The notes under the pieces: generated by a model
What the model saw: only the letters and a program-made list of their open reading frames with translations
Database searches by the model: none
What the model was told of the DNA's origin: nothing
In this document: positions 43,031 to 52,417 of the stretch, piece after piece
Numbering within the stretch: position 1 is the stretch's first letter
Layout of the letters: the number at the start of each line of letters is the position of its first letter
NCBI GenBank assembly: GCA_020099315.1
Contig: CP083650.1
Location: 62,001 to 126,000 of the forward strand
Direction: 5' to 3'
Origin: Citrobacter europaeus
Lineage (GTDB): Bacteria > Pseudomonadota > Gammaproteobacteria > Enterobacterales > Enterobacteriaceae
DNA: 64,000 nt
Made by a program: the position numbers and the translations under genes

Positions 43031-44024
43031 CAGCCATCCCGGCTTCTAACTCTGCCAGCGTTTTCGCGCCGTCTATCGCGTTGGCGCACAGCAAACTGGC
43101 CCGCGCACAGGCGTGCGCCAGTCTGACGCTGTCCGTCAGCGACCAGCGCTCATGGCAGCCATACAAAAATCCGGCGCAAAACGCATCTCCCGCCCCAACG
43201 CTGCCAACGATCTCCTCCTGCGCCAGATAGTGTGACGGGATCCAGACGCCCGGCAGGTCCGGCGCTTCACCCCAGGCACCTTCCGGACAGTGAATAACCA
43301 CCCGCTGGCGTACGCCTGCATTCAACAGCTCGCGCGCAGCGGTGGCGATGTGTGCAATATGCAGTTCGCCGTTGGGCTGGCGGATCTCCAGCCCGCTGAA
43401 CTCCCCGGCTTCCAGCTCGTTAATCACCAGATAGTCGAGATGGCGCAGGGCCGGCATCACCAGAGGCTGGTAACGCGGGTCACCCTTGCGTGAGACCAGA
43501 TCCAGCGACGTTTCAAAGCCATTGTCGCGCATTTGTGCCAGCAGCCGGGCGCTACGCGTCCCGTACTCCTCATCCGGCATGTCCAGACTGTCGAGCAGCA
43601 GCAGATACCCAAGATGGAAGATTTTCATCGAGGTATCCAGTTGCTCAAAAGCGGGCAGATCCAGCAGTCGGTTGGCACCAGGCGAGTGGAAAAAGGTGCG
43701 CTGACCGCTGGGATCGGTCATTACCTGCGACATCGACGTGGGGGCGAATGTTGTGCGCTGCACGTGTTGGCGATTAACGTGATACTGCTCCAGCATCGCC
43801 ATGATGTAGTCGCCGTCGCTGTCCTGACCGATTAACCCCACCGCCTGTAGCGGCAGTCCGGCGTGCATTTTCGCCAGCGTCAGCAGCACGTTGAGCGGCG
43901 CACCGCCCGTGGCGCGTTCGCTACGGGTGATTTCCGCCAGCCAGCCGCGTTCCGGCCACTGCACAATTTGATGTACATGATCGACCAGCATGTTGCCTGC
44001 AGCGATAACGCCTTTGCGTTCCAT
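43023..44024 (-). CDS. PfkB-family sugar kinase
   Basis: 333 residues of the ribokinase/PfkB superfamily: N-terminal AAGNMLVDHV and GGAPLNVLLTLAKM (substrate binding) and the C-terminal anion-hole signature GSVGAGDAFCAGFLYG with catalytic Asp. It should phosphorylate a keto-sugar before the aldolase. It overlaps the aldolase gene by one base (ATGA), and its stop is in a REP element. The exact substrate is not shown by sequence. Confidence 0.87.
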   Translation of the reverse strand: MERKGVIAAGNMLVDHVHQIVQWPERGWLAEITRSERATGGAPLNVLLTLAKMHAGLPLQAVGLIGQDSDGDYIMAMLEQYHVNRQHVQRTTFAPTSMSQVMTDPSGQRTFFHSPGANRLLDLPAFEQLDTSMKIFHLGYLLLLDSLDMPDEEYGTRSARLLAQMRDNGFETSLDLVSRKGDPRYQPLVMPALRHLDYLVINELEAGEFSGLEIRQPNGELHIAHIATAARELLNAGVRQRVVIHCPEGAWGEAPDLPGVWIPSHYLAQEEIVGSVGAGDAFCAGFLYGCHERWSLTDSVRLAHACARASLLCANAIDGAKTLAELEAGMADA

Positions 44025-44884
44025 CAGACCCGTCCCGCGCTGCCAAAAATGCGCATCTGTTCTGAAACGGTATCGGTAATGGCTTCTTCAATACCGAGCA
44101 GCAGTTCGGCGAATTCGTCGTACAGCGGCTGACGATTCGCCATCCGCGTCTCTACTGCCGACAGCGCCGCCTGCGACATGCCGGTATAGAAGTTGATTTT
44201 ATGAATGCCGAGTTCAATCGCGCGCTTGAAATCGTCGTCGCTGATGCCGGAACCGCCGTGCAGTACCAGCGGGATTGCCGCCTGCTGGCGAATAGCGTCC
44301 AGACGCGGGAAGTCGAGCACCGGTTCGCCTTTATATTTTCCGTGCGCATTGCCAATGGCGACCGCCAGTGCGTCAATCCCGGTTCTGTCGACGAAATCAC
44401 GCGCCATCATCGGGTCGGTAAATAACGACTCGTCGGCATGACCATACAGCGCGCCGCCTTCATCACCGCCCACCGCGCCCAGTTCGGCTTCCACCGACAC
44501 GCCGACGGCATGGCACATCTTTACCACTTCGCGGGTCTGGCGGACATTTTCTTCATACTCCAGCGTGGAGCCATCGAACATCACTGAACTGAACCCTAAG
44601 CGTAGTGCCCGAACCACCGACTCAAAGTGCAGGCCGTGGTCAAGGTTCAATACCACCGGAATGTCATGCCGCGCGGCTTCGAATTTGACCGCTTCGACCA
44701 GAGAATCCAGGGAGATATATTTAAAGTGCACCTCGGCTATGTTGATGATAAACGGCGAACGTTCCTGCTTTGCCGCGGCAAACAGCGCGCGCAGGAAGTG
44801 GGAGTCCAGAACGTTAAACGCCCCTAAGGCATAGCGATGCTCACGGGCATGGGCAAGGCCATCAGCGAGAGATATCAACGGCAT
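44024..44884 (-). CDS. Class II ketose-bisphosphate aldolase
   Basis: 286 residues of the zinc-dependent FbaA/GatY/KbaY family. Zn ligands and active-site residues are seen at NLDHGLH (His83, Asp82), GHADESLFTDP, GNAHGKYKG and LHGGSGISDDDFK. GatY-like features suggest it splits a keto-sugar (bis)phosphate into dihydroxyacetone phosphate and an aldehyde. It lies 14 bases after the isomerase gene and one base into the kinase gene, forming a tight operon isomerase-aldolase-kinase. Confidence 0.88.
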   Translation of the reverse strand: MPLISLADGLAHAREHRYALGAFNVLDSHFLRALFAAAKQERSPFIINIAEVHFKYISLDSLVEAVKFEAARHDIPVVLNLDHGLHFESVVRALRLGFSSVMFDGSTLEYEENVRQTREVVKMCHAVGVSVEAELGAVGGDEGGALYGHADESLFTDPMMARDFVDRTGIDALAVAIGNAHGKYKGEPVLDFPRLDAIRQQAAIPLVLHGGSGISDDDFKRAIELGIHKINFYTGMSQAALSAVETRMANRQPLYDEFAELLLGIEEAITDTVSEQMRIFGSAGRV

Positions 44885-44898
44885 AATGCGCTCCTTGG

Positions 44899-45582
44899 TT
44901 AGCGGAACAGGCGATATTCGTTACACAGCACCAGCTGCGCAGGTTCGTCTTCTTCAATGTCGTTATAGCGGGCGATCGGTTGCAGAAAGTGGTTATCGTG
45001 GTCGTCGTCATTAACAGACGAAACCTCGCCGACCAGCACGTCGCCAAAACCTTTTTCCGCCCAGAAGCTGTGATACAGGCCCGGTGGCAGGCAGATGCTT
45101 TCACCCGGCGTCAGGCGCAACTGACTGCCTGCCGCATGGGTTTGCCGACAGCCGTCAATCACCACGCTTACGTCGGTCTGCTCCGTTTGCTCCCGGATCC
45201 CCGCATTCCACAGTTCCACTATTAAATTGCCGCCGCCGCGATTGATAATGTCTTCGCGCTTGCGCCAGTGAAAATGCATCGGCGTGACCTGTGCATCGCG
45301 AACATGCATGATTTTCTCGGCGTAGCATTTCTCATAAGGCATACCTTTCGGCGAGCCGTTACGCAGAGTGAACAGCGTTAACCCTTGCGCGGCGAAATTG
45401 TTGCCGCCAAACGCGGTGACATCCCAACCGAGCTTAAGGTCGAACACTTCGCCCCAGGCAGAGGCATCAAGCTTGCGCCATTGGGTCGGCGGGAAACTGG
45501 CAAAAGGGGGGAGATGCACGTCGTGCTGAGAGAAAAACTGGCGCGTGTGGCCAAGGATCTCGTTTATTGCGGAGCGTTTCAT
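44899..45582 (-). CDS. D-lyxose-type sugar isomerase (cupin)
   Basis: 227 residues. The start at 45582 follows CACAGGAGAATCA; the frame is open to 45669 without a ribosome site. It belongs to the D-lyxose isomerase family (PF07385): a cupin barrel with Mn-binding HFHWRKREDIINRGGGNLIVELW and LPPGLYHSFWAEKG. I recall an O157:H7 E. coli member (Z5688) characterised as a D-lyxose/D-mannose isomerase and flanked by similar genes. It converts D-lyxose to D-xylulose or D-mannose to D-fructose. It now heads a three-gene operon, cut from the transporter by the T6SS island. Confidence 0.87.
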   Translation of the reverse strand: MKRSAINEILGHTRQFFSQHDVHLPPFASFPPTQWRKLDASAWGEVFDLKLGWDVTAFGGNNFAAQGLTLFTLRNGSPKGMPYEKCYAEKIMHVRDAQVTPMHFHWRKREDIINRGGGNLIVELWNAGIREQTEQTDVSVVIDGCRQTHAAGSQLRLTPGESICLPPGLYHSFWAEKGFGDVLVGEVSSVNDDDHDNHFLQPIARYNDIEEDEPAQLVLCNEYRLFR

Positions 45583-46132
45583 TGATTCTCCTGTGGCTGA
45601 TAAGATGACCTTTATGCGGCCCTCTCTCAAGGGGAGAGGGAGAAAACCAAAATCTTTCCTGGTGAACACATGGGCATAATCCAGTTACCTCTCCCCTCAC
45701 AGCAGAATAGGGAATAGTTATATTTTATTGTGTTTTTTTATGGAAGGATGTGATTTATTCAATAAAATAATAAATAAAAAGGCTGTTTTTATAAATGTTA
45801 TTAAAAATCATTGTCTTAATGCTTGTTTTTTTAGTCGCGCCTCAGTTTTTGGAACCATTTGGATGTGATTATTGGATTGTTGCCTTACGATGAAAAAACG
45901 AATGCTGGGCTATATAAACCGTTTTGTTAGAAAATGATGTCATTGAATCTAAATTCGCGCCAGTTAATCGTTTATTTATATGTCAGGATTATATTACACG
46001 TTTAACTAATAATAATTAATTCACTTTCCAGATTTGTTTCCAGTAAAAAAATAACCCTTTTTTTATTATTGTTGATATGCTGACTGGACTTTATTTCTTA
46101 TGTATTACTTTCTTTTGGTAAGGGATGCGATA
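45583..46132. other. Left junction of the T6SS island, AT-rich leader
   Basis: The first ~100 bases still look like the sugar operon's flank; from about 45715 the sequence becomes strongly AT-rich and remains so to vgrG. It holds no convincing gene (a 32-codon frame at 45795-45893 has a weak ribosome site). It probably contains the vgrG promoter and the left insertion edge. Confidence 0.55.
45620..45640. repeat. CCCTCTC/GAGAGGG hairpin
   Basis: A 7 bp inverted repeat, CCCTCTC..GAGAGGG, upstream of the isomerase gene. A half-related CCTCTCCCCTCA follows at about 45688. Similar purine/pyrimidine hairpins occur at about 28268-28285. It may be a small dispersed intergenic hairpin. Confidence 0.4.
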
Positions 46133-48673
46133 ATGAAAAAAGGATCAGGGTTCTATAATCTGGAAGGTATAGTTTCAGAGGAGAGTATAAATAAGTATTT
46201 ATTCTCTGTTAGGGACGAGGGTAAGTTAGGGTTGCTGGATGTTGAAACAATTGAAGGTCATGAAAATTTAAGTAAACCATACAGTTATAAAATTACATTC
46301 ACATCAAAACAAAAAAACATCCCTCCTGACTCACTTCTTAACATTGAAGGCTCGCTGAAAATCAGAGCACCTAATCATAACTGGAATAAATATATTCAAG
46401 GTTCTGAGAAGTGGCTATATGAACGGCAAATTGAAGGCGTCATTACGTCATTTTCGCTTATTAGCACATCAGCGGATGAGTCACTGTACGAAATCAGGTT
46501 AGAGCATAAGCTGGCATTACTCTCACGATGCAAGCGTTCGGCTATTTACCTGAACATAAATGTGCCGAAACTGGTCACGCAGATCCTCAAAGAACATGCT
46601 TTTGCCGATTATGAAATCGACTTTGATAATCTTGTTTGTATCTATCCCAACCGGGAAATGATTGTTCAGTGGGAGGAGTCAGATTTAGCGTTTATCAGCC
46701 GCATCCTGTCAGAAGTTGGGATCTGGTTCAGGATCGCAAATCATCATGCTGTTTCGCACATTATGGTGGTTATCTTCAGTGATTCACAATGCCAATACCT
46801 CTTTGATCAAAAGATTATGCACTCATCCCATGCCGGGCTGACATCAAATGAGTATTCGATCGATCAGCTGGTATCAAAGCACAACGTTGTCTCCGCTGGC
46901 GTTAAAGTGAAGAACTTTGATTACAGGCTGGCAAACTCGCAGATGCTAAACGCTGACGCCGATGTGTCTGCGGAAAGGGCTACGGCATATGGCACAGAGT
47001 ATCGCTATGCGGATATCCATCATCAGCCAGGATCGCAATTTGCCGAGGCGCAGCCAGGCGAGTCCAGCTGGTTTTACGCCAAACTGCATCACGAAATTAT
47101 TCTTAATAATCAATCCATTTTAACCGGTGTGACCACCAGTCCGTCGATCGTGCCGGGGATGGTGCTGGAAATTGACGGCGCCATTCCACATGCCTTCGCC
47201 TCTGGATTTGTGGTAACGGCAATGCAGGTGACGGGGAGGCGCGATGCAGCGCTCCAGTCCCGGCTTATCGGTATTCCCTACAGCCAGAACGTTTGTTTTC
47301 GACCGCAGCCGCTACCCCGGCCACGTATTGCAGGTACTGTTCCCGCGATCGTTTCATCACCAATAGACAATGACCAATATGCTCATATCGATGTGCAGGG
47401 TCGCTATTGGGTGAAGTTTGATTTTGACCTCGACCAGCACAGGCAAGGTTATGAAAGCATGCCCGTTCGTCTGGCGCGGGTTTATGCCGGTGATACTTAT
47501 GGTCATCACTTTCCGTTAATCCAGGGCACAGAGGTCGCCATTGCGTTTGAAGGCGGCGATCCGGAAAGACCTTTTATTGCGCACGCTCTGCATCATGCTC
47601 CAAAGCCTGATCCCGTTACCAGCCGCAACAATACTCGTAACGTCATCCGCACTGCGGGTCTTAATAAGCTGCGGATGGAGGACCGGCGCGGGCAGGAACA
47701 CGTCAAACTGAGTACCGAGTACGGCAAAACGCAGTTGAACATGGGCCATCTTGTAGATGCTGGCGGTAAACCTCGCGGCGAAGGCGCAGAACTGCGCACC
47801 GATGACCGCGCGGTCCTGAGGGCGGCAAAGGGGATACTACTCACGACTGAGGCGCAGCCAAAAGCCCAGGGTAAGCAGCTCGATATGAGCGCAGTGGTTC
47901 AGCAGCTTCAGGCCGCGCTTACGCTGGCAACGTCGCTTCAGCAGAGCGCGCTGACGGCACAGGCGTTAAATGTCGAACTGGGACCGCAGCAGCAGCTTAA
48001 CGCCGCGCTTGAACAGCTTACCCGCTCGGGGCTGGTGGCCTACGCCGATCACGGTATGGCCCTGCTGACACCGCAAACGATGGCATTATCAGCAGACAAA
48101 GATTTGTCGCTAAACGCCGCCAGCAACGGCAGTTTTAACGTCTTTAAAAAACTCTCAATGGCCGTTGGGCAGGGCCTGTCACTTTTCAGCAGAGCTATCG
48201 GAATCAAAATCATCGCCGCAAAAGATGATATTTCCGTCCAGGCGCAGCGCGGGGAAATGGGCCTGCTTTCTGATAAGCATTTTCATATTCAGAGTATGAA
48301 CGGCAACGTGACCATCAGCGCCAGGAAGAATATCCAGCTTTTGTGCGGTGGTGGCGGTATCAGAATAAATGAAGACGGCTCAGTAAAAATATTCTCTCCC
48401 GCAAAAGTGCAGTTGAAAGGCACCACTCTTGACTGGAGCGGACCGGAGTCGGCAAAAGACAAAACCCCTGTCTTTCAGGAAGAACAGTTTCATCGCCGCA
48501 TTAAATTACATGGCTCTGGCAACCCAGACGATGTTCTGAAAAATACAAAATTCAGACTGACTAAGGCATCAGGCAAAACCATTGAAGGCGTCACAGACGA
48601 TGAAGGAATGACGCCGTTATTGGATATGACTGAAATGGACGAAATGAAAATGGAGATTTTGCCAAATGAGTAA
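46133..48673 (+). CDS. vgrG: VgrG, type VI secretion spike protein
   Basis: 846 residues from ATG at 46133, which follows TAAGGGATGCGATA; an ATG at 46100 lacks such a site. An N-terminal gp27-like part (about 15-370), a gp5 OB domain (IAGTVPAIVSSP..YAHIDVQGRYWVKFDFD, about 400-470) and a beta-helical DUF2345 spike (about 580-760) are recognisable. A C-terminal extension (about 790-846; KFRLTKASGKTIEGVTDDEG) looks like a small transthyretin/Ig-type adaptor. It overlaps the effector gene by 8 bases, implying the pair is loaded together. No other T6SS core gene is in the window. Confidence 0.93.
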   Translation: MKKGSGFYNLEGIVSEESINKYLFSVRDEGKLGLLDVETIEGHENLSKPYSYKITFTSKQKNIPPDSLLNIEGSLKIRAPNHNWNKYIQGSEKWLYERQIEGVITSFSLISTSADESLYEIRLEHKLALLSRCKRSAIYLNINVPKLVTQILKEHAFADYEIDFDNLVCIYPNREMIVQWEESDLAFISRILSEVGIWFRIANHHAVSHIMVVIFSDSQCQYLFDQKIMHSSHAGLTSNEYSIDQLVSKHNVVSAGVKVKNFDYRLANSQMLNADADVSAERATAYGTEYRYADIHHQPGSQFAEAQPGESSWFYAKLHHEIILNNQSILTGVTTSPSIVPGMVLEIDGAIPHAFASGFVVTAMQVTGRRDAALQSRLIGIPYSQNVCFRPQPLPRPRIAGTVPAIVSSPIDNDQYAHIDVQGRYWVKFDFDLDQHRQGYESMPVRLARVYAGDTYGHHFPLIQGTEVAIAFEGGDPERPFIAHALHHAPKPDPVTSRNNTRNVIRTAGLNKLRMEDRRGQEHVKLSTEYGKTQLNMGHLVDAGGKPRGEGAELRTDDRAVLRAAKGILLTTEAQPKAQGKQLDMSAVVQQLQAALTLATSLQQSALTAQALNVELGPQQQLNAALEQLTRSGLVAYADHGMALLTPQTMALSADKDLSLNAASNGSFNVFKKLSMAVGQGLSLFSRAIGIKIIAAKDDISVQAQRGEMGLLSDKHFHIQSMNGNVTISARKNIQLLCGGGGIRINEDGSVKIFSPAKVQLKGTTLDWSGPESAKDKTPVFQEEQFHRRIKLHGSGNPDDVLKNTKFRLTKASGKTIEGVTDDEGMTPLLDMTEMDEMKMEILPNE

Positions 48674-50762
48674 CAATCCCTTTAATCCGCAGGTGGTGGC
48701 GACAGGTGTACAGGGCGTGCCTAAATCTACGGGCGGAAAAATGGCGGTCTGCGACGTGCCCGTTAAGTATTCCATGCCCTGCATTGTGATCCTTGTGCAC
48801 GGCGTCAACGATGTGGGCGAGGCCTATCAGAATCAGGAGGAGGGTATTATCGCTGGCCTGAATGAACGTATGGGTCGCACGGATATGTATCCGCATGAAT
48901 GGCAGCAGTACAAAATGGATATGGGCGATGGCGAGCAGCAGAATATAAAAATGCCCGGACGCAGCCCGGTCATTCCATTTTATTGGGGGTATAAACCCGT
49001 CGATCATGCGACGTATATAGAAGACCAGCGGCGTTATCGCGAAGAACGGGCTAAATCAGGAGACGCCGCAAAACTGCCTTACAACGCCTATCAGGAAGAT
49101 GACAACACAAAGCTGGAAAAACTGGGCCATATTCCCCAAACCACCTTGAAATATCAGAATGATAATTTCGGTAATGTTCTCGATGATGTGTACGCCAAAG
49201 GCGGGGGTACCTTTGCCAATGCGACAACCACTATTCCGGATATGTTAGGGCCGGGCTCCGGCGGCCTGGCGAACGGTGCGGCAGGATTTGCATCACTGTA
49301 TATGAATGCCGGGGATTTTACGCACCCTATTTATGATAATCCGCACCGTATTTATCAGTTTTTTGCCGCGCAGCGGCTGGCTGATTTAATGCTGATGATT
49401 CGAAGAGAACCAGCAACAAAACTGGACCCAATTAATATTGTTGCACATTCACAGGGGACTATTATCACTATGCTCGCCAATATGCTGGTCATGCAGGCTA
49501 ATGAGAAACCCGCTGACTGCGTGATACTTAACCATTCTCCCTACGCACTGGAAAAAACGGCTGCTGAAAGCATGACGCCCGGACATCATCAAACGGATCG
49601 CGCCCGGCAGCAGACGTTCCGCAATTTCTGTCATTTGATGGCGACCAACGCCAGATACGGTAAGGGGCAATATCACACGCAGGCCGAGATTGATGAATTA
49701 GAAGGCGCGCTGTGCCTGAGTAAAACCAATTCACAGTGGCGCAAGAATAAACTTTATACGCGTAATAACTTTGGCAAGGTATATAACTATTTTTGCCCCA
49801 ATGACAGCGTGGTTTCATTACTTAACGTCCAGGGTTTGGGCTGGCGGGGAGTCCCCCATAACATTGCCAGCGGCATAGAAAATCTGCGCCAGCGGGTTTT
49901 CTGTGAAAATGGTCCGGAAATAGGCGGCAGCCCGCTGAGCGTGCCTTTTGAAATGCCGGCGTTAGAAAAGAATAGCTTTAATCAGGATACGGGCGCGACC
50001 AGACAATATACGTTTGCGGATGTTGTTGTGAATGGTGAGCAGCTCCCCGTCACCTTCAGACACCAGTTACAGGGTGCGGGAAGTCAGTATAAATATTCGA
50101 TAGCGCCAGGTTCACCCGATCAGGACATCTCATTTTCTGCAAAAGCCACGGTTATTGCGCGCACTGAGACAGATTTCAAAAATCTCAGCAGCGCAGGTTT
50201 CGATTATTTACAGCCGGGCCAGGAATTAACGCCCACTGAACTTGCGATATTCTCCAAAAAATATGGCAAGCCTTATACCAAAGGCGTTGTTCTGGGCGGG
50301 GGATACAATAAGACCGTTCAGTTGATTTATGAAAAAACGCCGGATGAGCTGCAAAAAGAATGGATGCAATCAGAGCAGGTTGGTTACAGCCAGCATTCCT
50401 CTATTGTTATGTCGAAAGATGCCCCCGCGAAAGCGATGCCTTTCGATCTGGCGGTGGGAATATGCAGAGCATTTGATCACCGCTGCGGAGAATTCTGGAC
50501 CGAGCTACTCCTGCGCGGGGACTGGCGTATGAAGCGTAATGGTCTTCAGGAAGCAGTTGAATATTATAAATCAGGAGAGCTAAACGACAGGAAAACAAAA
50601 ATATATATGAATAAACCAGATGATATTTTACCGACAGGAACGTTTGGCGTGGTTAACGAATATTGCCATTCAACAACGGTTAAACCTGCCAGACATAATG
50701 AAATATATAATACCGAGACACCCAATCTGCAATGGGATATGCCCAAAATACTTAACGTTTAA
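48666..50762 (+). CDS. tle3: Tle3-type T6SS lipase effector (DUF3274)
   Basis: 698 residues. An alpha/beta-hydrolase core has the oxyanion-region VILVHGVNDVGEAY (about 39) and the nucleophile elbow VAHSQGT with Ser262; Ala stands in for the first Gly of GxSxG. The C-terminal third (about 560-640) holds the DUF3274-like GYSQHSSIVMSKD..GICRAFDHRCGEFW. No signal peptide or PAAR domain is present, so it should travel on VgrG. Homologues kill by phospholipase activity in the target periplasm. Four Tli3-like immunity genes follow directly; its 3' end is repeated in their spacers. Confidence 0.87.
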   Translation: MSNNPFNPQVVATGVQGVPKSTGGKMAVCDVPVKYSMPCIVILVHGVNDVGEAYQNQEEGIIAGLNERMGRTDMYPHEWQQYKMDMGDGEQQNIKMPGRSPVIPFYWGYKPVDHATYIEDQRRYREERAKSGDAAKLPYNAYQEDDNTKLEKLGHIPQTTLKYQNDNFGNVLDDVYAKGGGTFANATTTIPDMLGPGSGGLANGAAGFASLYMNAGDFTHPIYDNPHRIYQFFAAQRLADLMLMIRREPATKLDPINIVAHSQGTIITMLANMLVMQANEKPADCVILNHSPYALEKTAAESMTPGHHQTDRARQQTFRNFCHLMATNARYGKGQYHTQAEIDELEGALCLSKTNSQWRKNKLYTRNNFGKVYNYFCPNDSVVSLLNVQGLGWRGVPHNIASGIENLRQRVFCENGPEIGGSPLSVPFEMPALEKNSFNQDTGATRQYTFADVVVNGEQLPVTFRHQLQGAGSQYKYSIAPGSPDQDISFSAKATVIARTETDFKNLSSAGFDYLQPGQELTPTELAIFSKKYGKPYTKGVVLGGGYNKTVQLIYEKTPDELQKEWMQSEQVGYSQHSSIVMSKDAPAKAMPFDLAVGICRAFDHRCGEFWTELLLRGDWRMKRNGLQEAVEYYKSGELNDRKTKIYMNKPDDILPTGTFGVVNEYCHSTTVKPARHNEIYNTETPNLQWDMPKILNV

Positions 50763-50771
50763 GGATGAGTT

Positions 50772-51551
50772 ATGATAATGGGAAATGTGGTAAGCGTAAT
50801 CGTCGTAGCAATTTCACTATGTGTTATCTCTGGCTGTACAAAAAAAACACCCTCACAGGTTATTTATCGTTATGACGATAATCGTTATCTGGAGTTAAAA
50901 GGCTATTATTGTGAGGGAGCGCTTTGGTATCATGACATTAGAAAAGATATTCATAAAGAGATATATGATGGAGTATTTGCTTCCTTCAGGATATTCTCTG
51001 GGATATATATCCATCCATCGGATAAATACATCTTTATTCCTGAATGGGAACCCGGTGCATATACAATATCTAAAGACTATGGACAAACGTGGCAGGTCGC
51101 AACGTATATGTCCCCATCTCAGGGGCAAGAGAAAAATTCTGATGGGAATATGGTCGACAGACCTGAAGGAAAAGAAATAAAAAGAGTGGTGGTGGTTAAT
51201 AATCAGGCATTTATTACCACGGCGAAGGGGCATTTATATCTGAGTTCATACCCTTTTGACGACCCGCGTCTGGCGCCGGGTGGACCGGGTATAGATTATC
51301 AATACTTTGATGACACGTATTATCTCTACAGACCAGGCAAGCATAAATCCAGTGGCGAGTATGTGGACGGTCATACCAGTCCTGAGTTTCCAGGTGCTGC
51401 GTGGGGAACGGTGGTGTTTATGAAAGCATCTTTAGCCCATTTAACGGAAGGTTATAAGGCCAACTATCAAAACCTGCCGGACAAAGAGCCGGAGGTGGTG
51501 GGCTATAAGGGCTGGACCCGGATGCACTGCGATATGGATGCAGGGAAATAA
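50772..51551 (+). CDS. Tli3-type lipoprotein immunity, copy 1
   Basis: 259 residues. A lipoprotein signal peptide has its lipobox at VISGC (Cys22). The mature part is all-beta looking with an Asp-box SKDYGQTW (about 100-107) and ends in CDMDAGK. It should sit in the periplasmic face of an envelope membrane and neutralise Tle3. It is nine bases after tle3, so this is the copy coupled to the present effector. Its first third resembles copy 3, its middle copy 2 and its last third copy 4. Confidence 0.85.
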   Translation: MIMGNVVSVIVVAISLCVISGCTKKTPSQVIYRYDDNRYLELKGYYCEGALWYHDIRKDIHKEIYDGVFASFRIFSGIYIHPSDKYIFIPEWEPGAYTISKDYGQTWQVATYMSPSQGQEKNSDGNMVDRPEGKEIKRVVVVNNQAFITTAKGHLYLSSYPFDDPRLAPGGPGIDYQYFDDTYYLYRPGKHKSSGEYVDGHTSPEFPGAAWGTVVFMKASLAHLTEGYKANYQNLPDKEPEVVGYKGWTRMHCDMDAGK

Positions 51552-51597
51552 TCTGCAATGGGATATGCCCAAACCGCTTAACGTTTAAGGATGAATT

Positions 51598-52371
51598 ATG
51601 AAACCAGGAATTAGGGTAAGAGTAATCGTTGGGGCAATTTCACTATGCGCCATCGCTGCCTGTACAAAAAAAATACCATCACAAGTAATTTACCGGTTTG
51701 ATGATAATCGCTACCTGGAGTTGATCGGTTATGATTGTGAAGGATATGTTGTTTACCATGACATAAAAAGAAAGGTCCACAAATCAATTTATGGCAATCC
51801 AATCTATAGGGTTTTCTCGGGTGAGTTTATCCATCCCTCAGAACAGTACATACTTGTGCCTGAGTGGGAGCCTGGGGCATATAAAATATCTAAAGATTAC
51901 GGACAAACGTGGCAGGTCGCAACCTATATGTCTCCATTTCAGGGGCAAGAGAAAAATTCAGATGGAAATATGGTCGACAGACCTGAAGGAAAAGAAATAA
52001 AAAGAGTGGTGGTGGTCAATAACCAGGCATTTATTACCACGGCGCAGGGGCATTTATATCTGAGTTCATATCCTTTTGACGACCCGCGTCTGGCGCCGGG
52101 TGGACCGGGTATAGATTATCAATTCTTTGATGATACATATTATCTCTACAGACCTGGCAAGCATAAGTCCAGTGGCGAGTATGTGAACGCGCATATCAGA
52201 CCTGAATCTCCAGGGTATGCGTGGGGTATGGTTATTTTTATGAAAAAAGGACTGGATAATCTTGTTGAGTCAGAAAAAGCGAATTATCAAAACCTGCCGG
52301 ACAAAGAGCCGGAGGTGGTGGGCTATAAGGGCTGGACCCGGATGCACTGCGATATGGATGCGGGGAAATAA
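51598..52371 (+). CDS. Tli3-type lipoprotein immunity, copy 2
   Basis: 257 residues with lipobox AIAAC (Cys22). The N-terminal third (ELIGYDCEGYVVYHDIKRKV..YGNPIYRVFSGEFIHPSEQY) is shared almost exactly with copy 4, while the middle (SPFQGQEKNSDGNMVDRPEG) is that of copy 1. A unique patch near 195-220 (YVNAHIRPESPGYAWGMVIFMKKGLDNLVESEKAN) differs from the other three and may set its own specificity. It is preceded by a spacer holding a remnant of the tle3 3' end. Confidence 0.83.
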   Translation: MKPGIRVRVIVGAISLCAIAACTKKIPSQVIYRFDDNRYLELIGYDCEGYVVYHDIKRKVHKSIYGNPIYRVFSGEFIHPSEQYILVPEWEPGAYKISKDYGQTWQVATYMSPFQGQEKNSDGNMVDRPEGKEIKRVVVVNNQAFITTAQGHLYLSSYPFDDPRLAPGGPGIDYQFFDDTYYLYRPGKHKSSGEYVNAHIRPESPGYAWGMVIFMKKGLDNLVESEKANYQNLPDKEPEVVGYKGWTRMHCDMDAGK

Positions 52372-52417
52372 TCTGCAATGGGATATGCCCAAACCGCTTA
52401 ACGTTTAAGGATAAATT

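Noticed and set aside
45795..45893. A 32-codon hydrophobic ORF in the leader of the T6SS island
   Set aside because: The ribosome site is weak and too far (AAGG about 14 bases away), the region is very AT-rich, and nothing else supports translation.
48666..50762. Effector inactivated because GxSxG is AHSQG
   Set aside because: The nucleophile Ser262 and following Gly are intact, and Ala at the first position is tolerated in alpha/beta hydrolases; the frame is full length.
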